Below are positions 35,385 through 42,769 of a DNA stretch of 64,000 bases, piece by piece. The position numbers were made by a program, and so were the translations under genes. Every line of letters begins with the position of its first letter. Position 1 is the first letter of the stretch. The stretch is from Streptomyces hiroshimensis. GTDB taxonomy: Bacteria > Actinomycetota > Actinomycetes > Streptomycetales > Streptomycetaceae. The notes under the pieces are model-generated. The model saw only the letters and a program-made list of their open reading frames with translations. It searched no databases and was not told the origin of the DNA. The DNA lies in the NCBI RefSeq assembly GCF_014650335.1, contig NZ_BMUT01000001.1:62001-126000 (forward strand), given 5' to 3'.

Positions 35385-37046
35385 TCACCCCTTCGAGTGA
35401 GCTGAGTGGGCCGGGTGGGCCGGGTGGGTGGATAAGCGCAGCGCTTCGGGCAGTTCCACGGTGAACACCGCGCCGCCACCGTCCCGTTCACCGGCCCGCA
35501 CCGAGCCGCCGTACCGCTCGGCCAGCCGCCGTACGAGCGAGAGGCCGAGCCCCCGGCGGCGGTGCGGGACGGCCTCCTTGGTGGACCAGCCGTCGGTGAA
35601 GACCAGTTCGCGGGCCGAGGCCGGCACCCCGGGGCCGTTGTCCGCCACCCGGACGACGAGCGTCTCTCCCACGGCCCGCAGCTCCACTTCCACGAAGGGC
35701 GCGCTGTGGGGCGCATCCGCAGCGTCCGCGTCCGCCGCCGCGCCTGCCACCGCGTCCAGGGCGTTGTCCACGAGGTTGCCGAGCACGGTGACGAGGTCGC
35801 GCGGGTCCACGACCCGGTCGGGCAGCCGGGTCGCCGGGCTGACCCGCAGCGCCACCCCGCGCTCCGCGGCGACCGCGCTCTTGCCCACCAGCAGGGCGCT
35901 CACCAGCGGGTCGCGGACCCGCTCGGTGACCTGCTCGGCCGTCGCCCGGTGGGCCCCGGTCACCTCCGCGACGAAGTCGGCGGCCTCCTCGTACAGGCCC
36001 AGTTCCAGCAGCCCGACGATGGTGTGCAGGCGGTTGGCGTGCTCGTGGTCCTGGGCGCGCAGCGCGTCGGTCAGGCCCCGGGTGCCGTCGAGCTCGCGGC
36101 GGAGCTGTTCCAGCTCGGTGCGGTCGCGCAGCGTGGCCACGGTGCCGCCGCCGGCGGTGTCCCTGCGGTTGACGACCAGCACCCGCCCGTCCCGGACGGT
36201 CAGCAGGTCGGTGCCCGTCACGCGGCCGGCCAGCACGTCCGTGGTGCGGCCCGGCGGCAGGACGCCGTCGAGGGGATGGCCGATCGCGTCCTGGCCGATG
36301 CCCAGCAGCCGCGCGGCGGCGTCGTTGAGCAGGCGGACGCGGCCGAGCCGGTCGAGGGCGACCACGCCCTCGCGGATGCCGTGCAACATGGCCTCGCGTT
36401 CGTCTAAGAGGGCGGAGATCTCGGTGAGTTCGATGCCGCGGGTGCGCTTGCGCAGCCGGCGGGAGACGGCGAGCGCGGCGAGCGCCCCGACGCCGAGGGC
36501 CGCACCCGCGTACATGAGGATGCCGGGCACGGCACGGACCAGCAGCGCGTGCACGTCGTCGTAGGCGATGCCGACGGAGACGGCGCCCACGATCGCGCCC
36601 TCGCCGTCGCGCAGGGGCACCTTGCCGCGCGCGGAGCGGCCGAGGGTGCCGCGCCCGGTGCCCGTCCACTCCTGCCCGCCGAGGACCCGGCCGGGGTCGC
36701 TGCTGACGCGCTCCCCGATCCGCTCGGGGACGGTGTGGGAGTAGCGGATGCCGCGGGTGTCGACGACCACCACGTAACTCGCGCCGGTGGCGAGCCGTAT
36801 GCGCTCGGCGTCGGCCTGCACCGGCCCGTCGGGGGAGGGCGGCCCGGCCAGCAGGCTGTGCGCGATGCCGGGCTGGGCCGCGGTGGCCTGGGCGATGGCC
36901 AGCGCGCGGTGCTCGGCCTGGTCGTCGAGCTGGGCGGCGAGGGGTGCGAGGAAGAGCCCGGCGGCGAGCCCGGCGACCCCGGTGATGATCAGCAGCTGGA
37001 CGAGCAGGACCTGGGCGAAGACGCGGCGGGGCCAGCGGGGGCGCAT
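35385..37046 (-). CDS. CitA/DcuS-type sensor histidine kinase
   Basis: 553 aa. A first membrane helix (FAQVLLVQLLIITGVAGLAAGLFLAP), an extracellular sensor of about 130 residues (AIAQATAAQPGIAHSLLAGP ... SYVVVVDTRGIRYSHTVPERIG, resembling a PAS-like/sCache ligand domain), a second helix near residue 175, a cytoplasmic PAS (EREAMLHGIREGVVALDRLGRVRLLNDAAARLLG), then the kinase (DALRAQDHEHANRLHTIVGLLEL with phosphoacceptor His, DNALDAV, DNGPGVP). GAGGGAGGGGG precedes the ATG. This layout is that of carboxylate sensors. Divergent from the ABC importer at 37361. Confidence 0.92.
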   Translation of the reverse strand: MRPRWPRRVFAQVLLVQLLIITGVAGLAAGLFLAPLAAQLDDQAEHRALAIAQATAAQPGIAHSLLAGPPSPDGPVQADAERIRLATGASYVVVVDTRGIRYSHTVPERIGERVSSDPGRVLGGQEWTGTGRGTLGRSARGKVPLRDGEGAIVGAVSVGIAYDDVHALLVRAVPGILMYAGAALGVGALAALAVSRRLRKRTRGIELTEISALLDEREAMLHGIREGVVALDRLGRVRLLNDAAARLLGIGQDAIGHPLDGVLPPGRTTDVLAGRVTGTDLLTVRDGRVLVVNRRDTAGGGTVATLRDRTELEQLRRELDGTRGLTDALRAQDHEHANRLHTIVGLLELGLYEEAADFVAEVTGAHRATAEQVTERVRDPLVSALLVGKSAVAAERGVALRVSPATRLPDRVVDPRDLVTVLGNLVDNALDAVAGAAADADAADAPHSAPFVEVELRAVGETLVVRVADNGPGVPASARELVFTDGWSTKEAVPHRRRGLGLSLVRRLAERYGGSVRAGERDGGGAVFTVELPEALRLSTHPAHPAHSAHSKG

Positions 37047-37220
37047 GCGTGTGTCCCCCTCCCTCTCGTCCTGATGTCGTCCTCCGGCCGGGTGGCCGGC
37101 CGGCCACTGAAGCGGAGTGTCCAATTCCGATTCAGCGGCGTTCCGCTTTCGCACTGTGGACCGAACGTAGCCGGTCCTGCCCCCCGCTGCCGGTTCCGTG
37201 GCGCTTTCGTTGTTCTACCG

Positions 37221-37238
37221 CGAGCAAAACGAGCAGAA
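37221..37238 (+). repeat. two 9-bp direct repeats in the kinase-ABC importer promoter region
   Basis: CGAGCAAAA followed directly by CGAGCAGAA, with GTTCT/AGAAC ends nearby (37212-37216 and 37236-37240). In the 314-bp gap between the divergent kinase (37046) and ABC gene (37361); a possible response-regulator site. Nothing else convincing lies in this gap. Confidence 0.4.
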
Positions 37239-37360
37239 CAGGGTTCATGCGCTGAAGCCGCACAGCGCTCACAAGGCTGTCTGTGCGCCACGCGTCACAT
37301 CTAGCCTCCACCACCGGTCACCCCCCATGGCCGGAAACCTGCACAGAGGAGGCGGCAACG

Positions 37361-38203
37361 ATGATCAGCGGCACCCCGCCGGGCCACGCCCCGGCGATCG
37401 AGCTGCGCGGAGCGAGCAAGGTGTTCCGTACGCCCTCGGGCGCCTCGCACACGGCCGTACGGGACCTCGATCTGACGGTGGAGCAAGGCGAGTTCGTGGC
37501 CGTCGTCGGCCCCACGGGCTGCGGGAAGTCCACCACGCTCACCCTGGTCAGCGGCCTGGAGGAGCCGACCGAGGGCGAGGTGCTGATCGGCGGAAAGCCC
37601 GTGACGGGGATCCGGCCGGAAGTCGGCTTCGTCTTCCAGCAGGACGCCGTCTTCCCCTGGCGCACGGTGCTGTCCAACGTCATGGCAGGCCCGCGCTTTC
37701 GCGGCGTGCCCAAGGCCGAGGCGCGGGAGCGGGCCCGCGAGTGGCTCGGCCGCGTAGGCCTCGCCGCCTTCGCCGACCGCTATCCGCACCAGCTCTCCGG
37801 CGGCCAGCGCAAGCGCGTCGCACTCGCCCAGACCTTCGTGGGCGACCCGGAGATCCTGCTGATGGACGAGCCCTTCTCGGCGCTCGACGTACAGACCCGG
37901 GCCCTGATGTCGGACGAGCTCCTGGAGCTGTGGGGCGGCTCCCGCCCCGGCGGACGGGCCGCTTCCGTCATCTTCGTCACGCACGACCTGGAGGAGGCGA
38001 TCGCCCTCGCCGACAAGGTCGTCGTGATGACCGCCGGCCCGGCGACCGTCAAGGAGGTCTTCCCCGTCCGGCTGCCCCGGCCGCGCAAGGTCGAAGCCGT
38101 ACGCCTGGAGGCGGAGTTCGTGGAGATCTACCGCGAGATCTGGTCATCCCTCGGTGAAGAGGTCCGCATCACCCGTGAGAGGGGGGCCTCCCGTGTCGGC
38201 TGA
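37361..38203 (+). CDS. ABC importer ATPase, NitT/TauT type
   Basis: 280 aa. Walker A VVGPTGCGKSTTLTL, signature LSGGQRKRVALAQ, Walker B ILLMDEPFSALD and the H-loop IFVTHDLEEAIALADKVVVM; QQDAVFPWRTV (Q-loop) is the hallmark of SsuB/TauB/ThiZ-like importers. AGAGGAGG precedes the ATG. It starts a three-gene operon: permease overlapping by 11 bp, then a lipoprotein. Likely substrates of this class are sulfonates, nitrate, pyrimidine precursors or aromatic acids; not resolved here. Confidence 0.93.
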   Translation: MISGTPPGHAPAIELRGASKVFRTPSGASHTAVRDLDLTVEQGEFVAVVGPTGCGKSTTLTLVSGLEEPTEGEVLIGGKPVTGIRPEVGFVFQQDAVFPWRTVLSNVMAGPRFRGVPKAEARERAREWLGRVGLAAFADRYPHQLSGGQRKRVALAQTFVGDPEILLMDEPFSALDVQTRALMSDELLELWGGSRPGGRAASVIFVTHDLEEAIALADKVVVMTAGPATVKEVFPVRLPRPRKVEAVRLEAEFVEIYREIWSSLGEEVRITRERGASRVG

Positions 38204-39098
38204 GTCTGTTGATGCCGTTGATGCCGTTGATGCCGTTGATGCCGTCGAGTCCGTCCGGCTCTCTTCACCCCTGCCCACCGGCCGGACCGCGGCCCGCGCG
38301 AAGGCCGTCCGCCGGCGCAGGCTGGTCGTGTACGCGGCGCGGGTGCTCGTCCTCGTCGTGGTGCTGGGCGCGTGGGAGCTGATGGCCCGCAACGACGTGA
38401 TCGATCCGTTCAACTTCTCGATGCCGTCGAAGATCTGGGACCAGATCGTCCAGTGGACGCTGCACGGCACGGCGCAGGGCTCGCTGGGCGAGCAGATCTG
38501 GTACACGCTCTACGAGGCGCTGTTCGGCTGGGTCATCGGTGTGACCGCCGGCGTGGTGCTGGGGATCGCTCTCGGCCGGGTGCGCTTCCTGGCCGAGGTC
38601 TTCGGCCCGTACATCAAGGTCCTCAACGCGCTGCCGCGGATCGTCCTCGCGCCCATCTTCCTGATCTGGTTCGGGCTGGGGCCTGCTTCCAAGGTCGCCT
38701 CGGCCGTGGTGCTGGTCTTCTTCCCGGTCTTCTTCAACGCCTTCCAGGGCGCTCGCGAGGTCGACCGCAATCTGGTGGCCAACGCCCGCATCCTGGGGGC
38801 GAGCAACCGCCGGGTGACGCTGCAGGTCGTCATCCCCTCCGCGACGTCCTGGATCTTCACCAGCCTGCACGTCAGCTTCGGCTTCGCGCTCATCGGCGCG
38901 ATCGTCGGCGAATACATCGGTGCGACCAAGGGGATCGGACTGCTCGTCTCCGTCTCCCAGAACTCGTTCAACACGGCGGGCGTCTACGCCGCCATGGTCA
39001 TCCTCGCCGTCGTCGCGCTGCTCGCGGAGGGGTTGCTGACCTTCGCGGAGAAGCGGCTCTTCCGCTGGAAGCCGGGCGGCTCCGGCGCGGGGGAGTGA
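38193..39098 (+). CDS. ABC importer permease, NitT/TauT type
   Basis: 301 aa with six membrane segments. The EAA loop EVDRNLVANARILGASNRRVTLQVVIPSATSWIFTSL and the opening VLVLVVVLGAWELMARNDVID are typical of SsuC/TauC permeases. The GTG start overlaps the ATPase stop and follows GAGAGGGGGG. Residues 5-17 are a VDA repeat encoded by four exact copies of a 9-bp unit (38208-38243), so the N terminus is likely variable between strains. Confidence 0.92.
   Translation: MSAESVDAVDAVDAVDAVESVRLSSPLPTGRTAARAKAVRRRRLVVYAARVLVLVVVLGAWELMARNDVIDPFNFSMPSKIWDQIVQWTLHGTAQGSLGEQIWYTLYEALFGWVIGVTAGVVLGIALGRVRFLAEVFGPYIKVLNALPRIVLAPIFLIWFGLGPASKVASAVVLVFFPVFFNAFQGAREVDRNLVANARILGASNRRVTLQVVIPSATSWIFTSLHVSFGFALIGAIVGEYIGATKGIGLLVSVSQNSFNTAGVYAAMVILAVVALLAEGLLTFAEKRLFRWKPGGSGAGE
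38208..38243 (+). repeat. 9-bp tandem repeat, four copies, in the permease gene
   Basis: GTTGATGCC occurs four times head to tail, encoding Val-Asp-Ala repeats before the first membrane segment. GC content of the unit is lower than the surroundings. Confidence 0.9.
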
Positions 39099-39112
39099 CG
39101 GCGCGGCGCCCC

Positions 39113-39198
39113 GCACATCCCCCGCTTCCCTGAACATCCCCCGTCCCACCCCTGCACGTCCCCCACCCCAGCACATCCCCCACGTCCTGCACGTCCTG
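39113..39198 (+). repeat. C-rich degenerate direct repeats between permease and binding-protein genes
   Basis: The motif CAC(A/G)TCCCCC or close variants recurs near 39113, 39132, 39154, 39171 and, shortened to CACGTCCTG, at 39181 and 39190. It fills the 137-bp gap inside the operon. Function unknown. Confidence 0.7.
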
Positions 39199-39235
39199 TG
39201 TGTCTCCTACGAACCTCTGACCGTAAGGAACAGCG

Positions 39236-40294
39236 ATGCGTACGTTCAGCAAGACTGCCAGAGCCCGCGCGGGCGCCGTCGCGGCGGTGATGTGCCTGAC
39301 CCTGGCCGGGTGTGCCGACGACTCCTCGTCGAACAAACGGAATTCGGCGCTCGAGGCGGCGAAGGGCGACATCGTCAGGATCATGGTGGGCGGCCTGGAC
39401 AAGGTCATCTACATGCCCGCGGTCCTCACCCAGCGGCTCGGCTACTTCCAGGAGGAGGGGGTGACCGTCGACCTGCTCAGCGAGCCCGCCGGCGTCCAGG
39501 CCACCACCGCCCTCGTGGCCGGCGAGGTCCAGGGCGTCGTGGGCTTCTACGACCACACGCTCGACCTGCAGGTGAAGGGCAAGCAGGTCGAGTCCGTGGT
39601 GCAGCTCGCGCAGACGCCGGGGGAGGTGGAGATCGTCTCGAAGAAGGCCGCGGGTGACCTGGCCTCGCCCAAGGACTTCAAGGGCAAGAAGCTCGGTGTC
39701 ACCGGACTGGGCTCCTCCACCGACTTCCTGACGAAGTATCTGGCGGTGAAGAACGGGGTGAAGGTCAGCGACTTCACGCCCGTGGCCGTGGGTGCCGGGC
39801 AGACCTTCGTCTCCGCGCTCCAGCAGGGCTCCATCGACGGCGGGATGACGACCGACCCGACCGTGGCGCAGGTCCTCGCCAAGGGCGCGGGCAAGGTGCT
39901 CGTCGACATGCGGACGCCCGAGGGCTCCAGGGCGGCGCTCGGCGGCCTCTACCCCGCCTCCAGCCTTTACATGAACACCAGTTGGGTCAACAGCAACAAG
40001 GATGTCGTACAGAAGCTCGCCAACGCCTTCGTGAAGACCCTCACGTGGATGTCCGAGCACACGCCGGAGGAGATCGCGGCCAAGATGCCCGAGGACTACG
40101 CCAAGGGCGGCAAGGACCTGTACATCGAGGCGATCAAGAACACGCTGCCGATGTTCACCAAGGACGGGGTGATGCCCGAGGACGGGCCGAAGACCGTCCA
40201 TGAGGTCCTGAAGTCCTTCAACCCGGCGCTCAAGGACGCCAAGGTGGACCTGGAGAAGACCTACACCACGGAGTTCGTGAAGAAGGCGGGGTAA
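39236..40294 (+). CDS. ABC importer substrate-binding lipoprotein
   Basis: 352 aa. The signal sequence ends in a lipobox, LTLAGCADDSSS, with Cys about residue 23. The mature part is NMT1/SsuA-like (IVRIMVGGLDKVIYMPAVLTQRLGYFQEEGVTVDLLSEPAGVQATTALVAGEVQGVVGFYDHTLDLQ). The FYDHTLDLQVKGK segment near the pocket and DGGMTTDPTVAQVL suit binding of a small organic ligand; which one is unclear. AAGGAA precedes the ATG. It completes the importer operon. Confidence 0.93.
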   Translation: MRTFSKTARARAGAVAAVMCLTLAGCADDSSSNKRNSALEAAKGDIVRIMVGGLDKVIYMPAVLTQRLGYFQEEGVTVDLLSEPAGVQATTALVAGEVQGVVGFYDHTLDLQVKGKQVESVVQLAQTPGEVEIVSKKAAGDLASPKDFKGKKLGVTGLGSSTDFLTKYLAVKNGVKVSDFTPVAVGAGQTFVSALQQGSIDGGMTTDPTVAQVLAKGAGKVLVDMRTPEGSRAALGGLYPASSLYMNTSWVNSNKDVVQKLANAFVKTLTWMSEHTPEEIAAKMPEDYAKGGKDLYIEAIKNTLPMFTKDGVMPEDGPKTVHEVLKSFNPALKDAKVDLEKTYTTEFVKKAG

Positions 40295-40303
40295 CCCTGC
40301 GGT

Positions 40304-40320
40304 AGCCCCCTCGGGGGGGC
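40304..40320. terminator. short hairpin after the importer operon
   Basis: GCCCCC and GGGGGC arms with a short loop lie 10 bp after the binding-protein stop, between converging genes. Weak but the only candidate. Confidence 0.4.
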
Positions 40321-40338
40321 GGCCTCAGGGGGACGGCT

Positions 40339-41241
40339 TCAGGAAAGCGGCGTGACGGACCCGACGTCCATCCGCGCCGGCGTGGCCGGCGCCCGGCCGC
40401 AGCTCTCCGGGCGCGGCGGCTCCGCGGCGCCCTGCTCGACGGTCACCCGCCAGGAGCGGCCGTCGGTGTGGGCGACGGTCACCGACCAGTGCGGCGCCGC
40501 GCCCTCGGTGCGCGTGACGTCGAGGGCGTCCGCGCCCTCCTCGCCGGTCAGCTCGCGCACCGCCAGTTCGGCGGCCTGGGCCGGGCGGTCCCACGCGGAG
40601 CGGCCCCGGCAGTCGCCGGTGACGATCCGGCGGTCGCGAACGGCCTCCAGCACGTCCTTGACGCCGTGGGCGGTGACGCGGCCGTAGGCGTAGCCGTACG
40701 GGAGGACGAAGAGGGTCGGCGAGAAGCGGTGGCCGCCGATGTGGGTGACCTCCCAGGCCTCCGCGCCGGAGGCGGCCAGCTCCGCGGCCAGGGGGCGGCC
40801 CAGCAGGGCGCAGCAGCGGTCGCGCTTGCCGTTGGTGCACACGAACACCAGCGGGTCGCCCTCGTAGGCCTCCCACAGGCCGCCGTGCTCGCCCGCGCCG
40901 AGGGCGGCGAAGTCCAGCCCGGTCAGCTCTGCGGGGTCGGCGAGGGCCGCGGTGCGGATCCAGGAGCGGCCCGGGGCGGTGTGGGCGGCGAACACGCGGT
41001 GCGTGCCGGGCCGGCGACAGTCGGCGTGCCGGCCGGGGCGGCGGATCAGTGCGATCCGGACGCCCGTGCCTTCTGCGGCCGCGTCCAGCGCGCGCCCGAC
41101 GGCGGGGTCGAGGTGGCTCTCGGTCAGCGCGTCCTTGCCCCAGGGCCCGGGCTGCTCGACGAGCAGCCACGTCCGCGCGGTGGCGGCGGTGCCGGCCAGC
41201 GGCTCGGAAAGGTTGCGGGAGGCGGTCGCGCACGTACTCAC
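40339..41241 (-). CDS. sucrase/ferredoxin-like (thioredoxin-fold [2Fe-2S]) protein
   Basis: 300 aa. The cysteine pattern DPLVFVCTNGKRDRCCALLGRPLA and the downstream WEVTHIGGHRFSPTLFVLPYGYAYGRV are the core of the Suc_Fer-like (Apd1/Aim32-type) family, in which C and HxxGH residues bind an iron-sulfur cluster; here the HIGGH motif is present. The N terminus (ATASRNLSEPLAGTAATARTWLLVEQPGPWGKDAL) is typical. The GTG start lies directly behind an iron-repressor box, so expression should rise in iron starvation, suggesting a role in iron or siderophore reduction. The product is cytoplasmic. Confidence 0.88.
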   Translation of the reverse strand: MSTCATASRNLSEPLAGTAATARTWLLVEQPGPWGKDALTESHLDPAVGRALDAAAEGTGVRIALIRRPGRHADCRRPGTHRVFAAHTAPGRSWIRTAALADPAELTGLDFAALGAGEHGGLWEAYEGDPLVFVCTNGKRDRCCALLGRPLAAELAASGAEAWEVTHIGGHRFSPTLFVLPYGYAYGRVTAHGVKDVLEAVRDRRIVTGDCRGRSAWDRPAQAAELAVRELTGEEGADALDVTRTEGAAPHWSVTVAHTDGRSWRVTVEQGAAEPPRPESCGRAPATPARMDVGSVTPLS

Positions 41242-41260
41242 GAAGGTAAGCCTAACCTGA
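41242..41260 (-). promoter_or_regulatory. iron box (DmdR1/IdeR type) at the start of the sucrase/ferredoxin-like gene
   Basis: On the minus strand, TCAGGTTAGGCTTACCTTC matches 15 of 19 positions of the DmdR/IdeR consensus (TTAGGTTAGGCTAACCTAA). It abuts the GTG start, covering the ribosome-site region, a position suited to iron-dependent repression. Confidence 0.75.
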
Positions 41261-41314
41261 GTTGCTATTGGTCGTACGGCGCACTTCGGAGGTGGCTGAA
41301 GCTCACGGCATGGC

Positions 41315-42601
41315 CTACGGCATGGGCTGGGGCGGCCTGGGGCCCGAATAGGCGCCCGTGGGGCGCATCCGGAGCGGACGCTCCGCGTACTCCTCCAGGG
41401 CGTGCGCGATCCAGCCGGCCGTCCGGGCGACGGCGAACACCGTCTCCCCGGCCTCGGGCGGCATCTCCGCGGAGACCGACAGCACGGCGAGGGCGAGGTC
41501 CACATTGGCGTGCAGGGCCACGTGCCGGGCCGTCGTCGCCTCGACCTCGCGGGCGGCCTCCAGGGCGTCCGCGGCCGCCGGTACGGATTCCAGCCGTGCG
41601 AAGAGGGCTGTGGCGCGGGGGTCGGGGCCGGGGTAGAGCCGGTGGCCGAGGCCCGGCACGCGGCGCCCGCCGCGCAGGTGGTCGGCCACGACCGGCCCCG
41701 CGCTGCCCCGCTGCAGCACCTCCGTCAGCATCCGGTGCGCCAGGCCGCTCGCCGCGCCGTGCAGCGGGCCCTCCATCACCCCGAGCCCGGCCGAGACCGC
41801 GGCGTAGGGGTGGGCGCGGGCGGAGGCGGCGACCCGGACCGCGAGCGTGGACGCGGCCAGGTCGTGGTCGATGAGCAGCACCAGTGCGGCCTCCAGGGCG
41901 CGCAGTGACGCCTCGTCGGGCGTCCGTGCGGTCAGCCGGGACCACAGCCTGCGGGGGAGCGGGGAGCCGCCGCTGCCCTCCCGGGGCAGCCGCCCGGCGG
42001 CCGGCAGCGCGTCGACCAGCGTCGGGATCAGGCCGCGCGCGGTGCCGAGCACGGCCTCGGGAGACAGGTCGAAGCGCATCGGGTCGGCGGCGGCCGCCGC
42101 GATCGCCGCCACCCGCAGCCGGTCGGTGGGGCCGCTGTGCGCGGGCATGGCGCTCACCGCGCGGAGCGCCGCCACGAGGCCGTCCTCCGGGGCGGTGAAC
42201 CGCGTGCCGGGCCGCAGCCGGCCGGTCCACAGCCACTCCGCGACCTCTTCGTAGCCGTACCGCTCGGCGAGCGCGGTGGCGTCCACGCCGCGGTAGAAGT
42301 ACCGGTCCTTCTCGATGAGGGTGATGCCCGTACGGATCGCCGTCTCGCCGCCGAACGCCGTCTCGCGCCGTCCGCGCCGCACCAGGGCGTCGACCTCGCG
42401 CGCGTCGAAGGTGCTGCCGCGCCCGCCGGGGCCGCGGCGGCTGGTGAGCTGGCCGCGGCTCACGTACGCGTAGACCGTCTCGGGCTTCACGCCGAGCCGT
42501 TCGGCGACCTCGCGGGTGGTCAGCCGCTCGCCCGGCGCGCCGTCACGCGCCGCGTCGCCGGTCTCGCCGTCCTTCGTCCTGTGATCCGCCATGGAGGACA
42601 C
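41315..42601 (-). CDS. citrate-synthase homologue with N-terminal MerR-like helix-turn-helix
   Basis: 428 aa. Residues about 25-70 form a DNA-binding-type helix-turn-helix (RLTTREVAERLGVKPETVYAYVSRGQLTSRRGPGGRGSTFDAREVDALVRR). Then a citrate-synthase fold retains the catalytic residues: His in GPLHGAAS, His in GLGHRLYPGPDPRA and Asp in HANVDLALAVL. The start is taken as GTG 42601 because GGAGAGG precedes it; ATG 42592 is possible. Citrate synthases joined to this helix domain occur as a paralogue beside another citrate synthase in Streptomyces. It may be an enzyme with a regulatory or ligand-sensing helix domain, or a converted regulator; see findings. Confidence 0.9.
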   Translation of the reverse strand: MSSMADHRTKDGETGDAARDGAPGERLTTREVAERLGVKPETVYAYVSRGQLTSRRGPGGRGSTFDAREVDALVRRGRRETAFGGETAIRTGITLIEKDRYFYRGVDATALAERYGYEEVAEWLWTGRLRPGTRFTAPEDGLVAALRAVSAMPAHSGPTDRLRVAAIAAAAADPMRFDLSPEAVLGTARGLIPTLVDALPAAGRLPREGSGGSPLPRRLWSRLTARTPDEASLRALEAALVLLIDHDLAASTLAVRVAASARAHPYAAVSAGLGVMEGPLHGAASGLAHRMLTEVLQRGSAGPVVADHLRGGRRVPGLGHRLYPGPDPRATALFARLESVPAAADALEAAREVEATTARHVALHANVDLALAVLSVSAEMPPEAGETVFAVARTAGWIAHALEEYAERPLRMRPTGAYSGPRPPQPMP

Positions 42602-42619
42602 GTTATCCACCTCTCCATA

Positions 42620-42654
42620 TTGATCTGAATCAACATTGACAACTATTGAGTCAA
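42620..42654. promoter_or_regulatory. two palindromes in the divergent citrate-synthase promoter region
   Basis: TTGAT-CTGA-ATCAA (42620-42633) and TTGAC-N9-GTCAA (42636-42654) lie side by side, AT-rich in an otherwise GC-rich window. Likely operator or promoter elements for one or both divergent genes. Confidence 0.55.
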
Positions 42655-42679
42655 GCATGGACAGTCAGATCAAGGATTT

Positions 42680-42751
42680 GATCGATCACCGGATCGATCA
42701 CCGGATTGGTCACTGGGTCGGTCACCGGATCGATCACCGGACATGGATCAC
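42680..42751 (+). repeat. 12-bp iteron array, six adjacent units
   Basis: GATCGATCACCG occurs at 42680, 42692 and 42728 exactly, with diverged copies at 42704 (GATTGGTCACTG), 42716 (GGTCGGTCACCG) and 42740 (GACATGGATCAC). Direct, same spacing, ending 18 bp before the downstream gene's ATG. Confidence 0.9.
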
Positions 42752-42769
42752 ATGGATCAGGGGGCAGTC

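Noticed and set aside
40304..40337. Small gene after the importer operon
   Set aside because: Only short hairpin sequence lies between converging genes.
42680..42751. CRISPR array
   Set aside because: Units are contiguous with no unique spacers and there are no cas genes.
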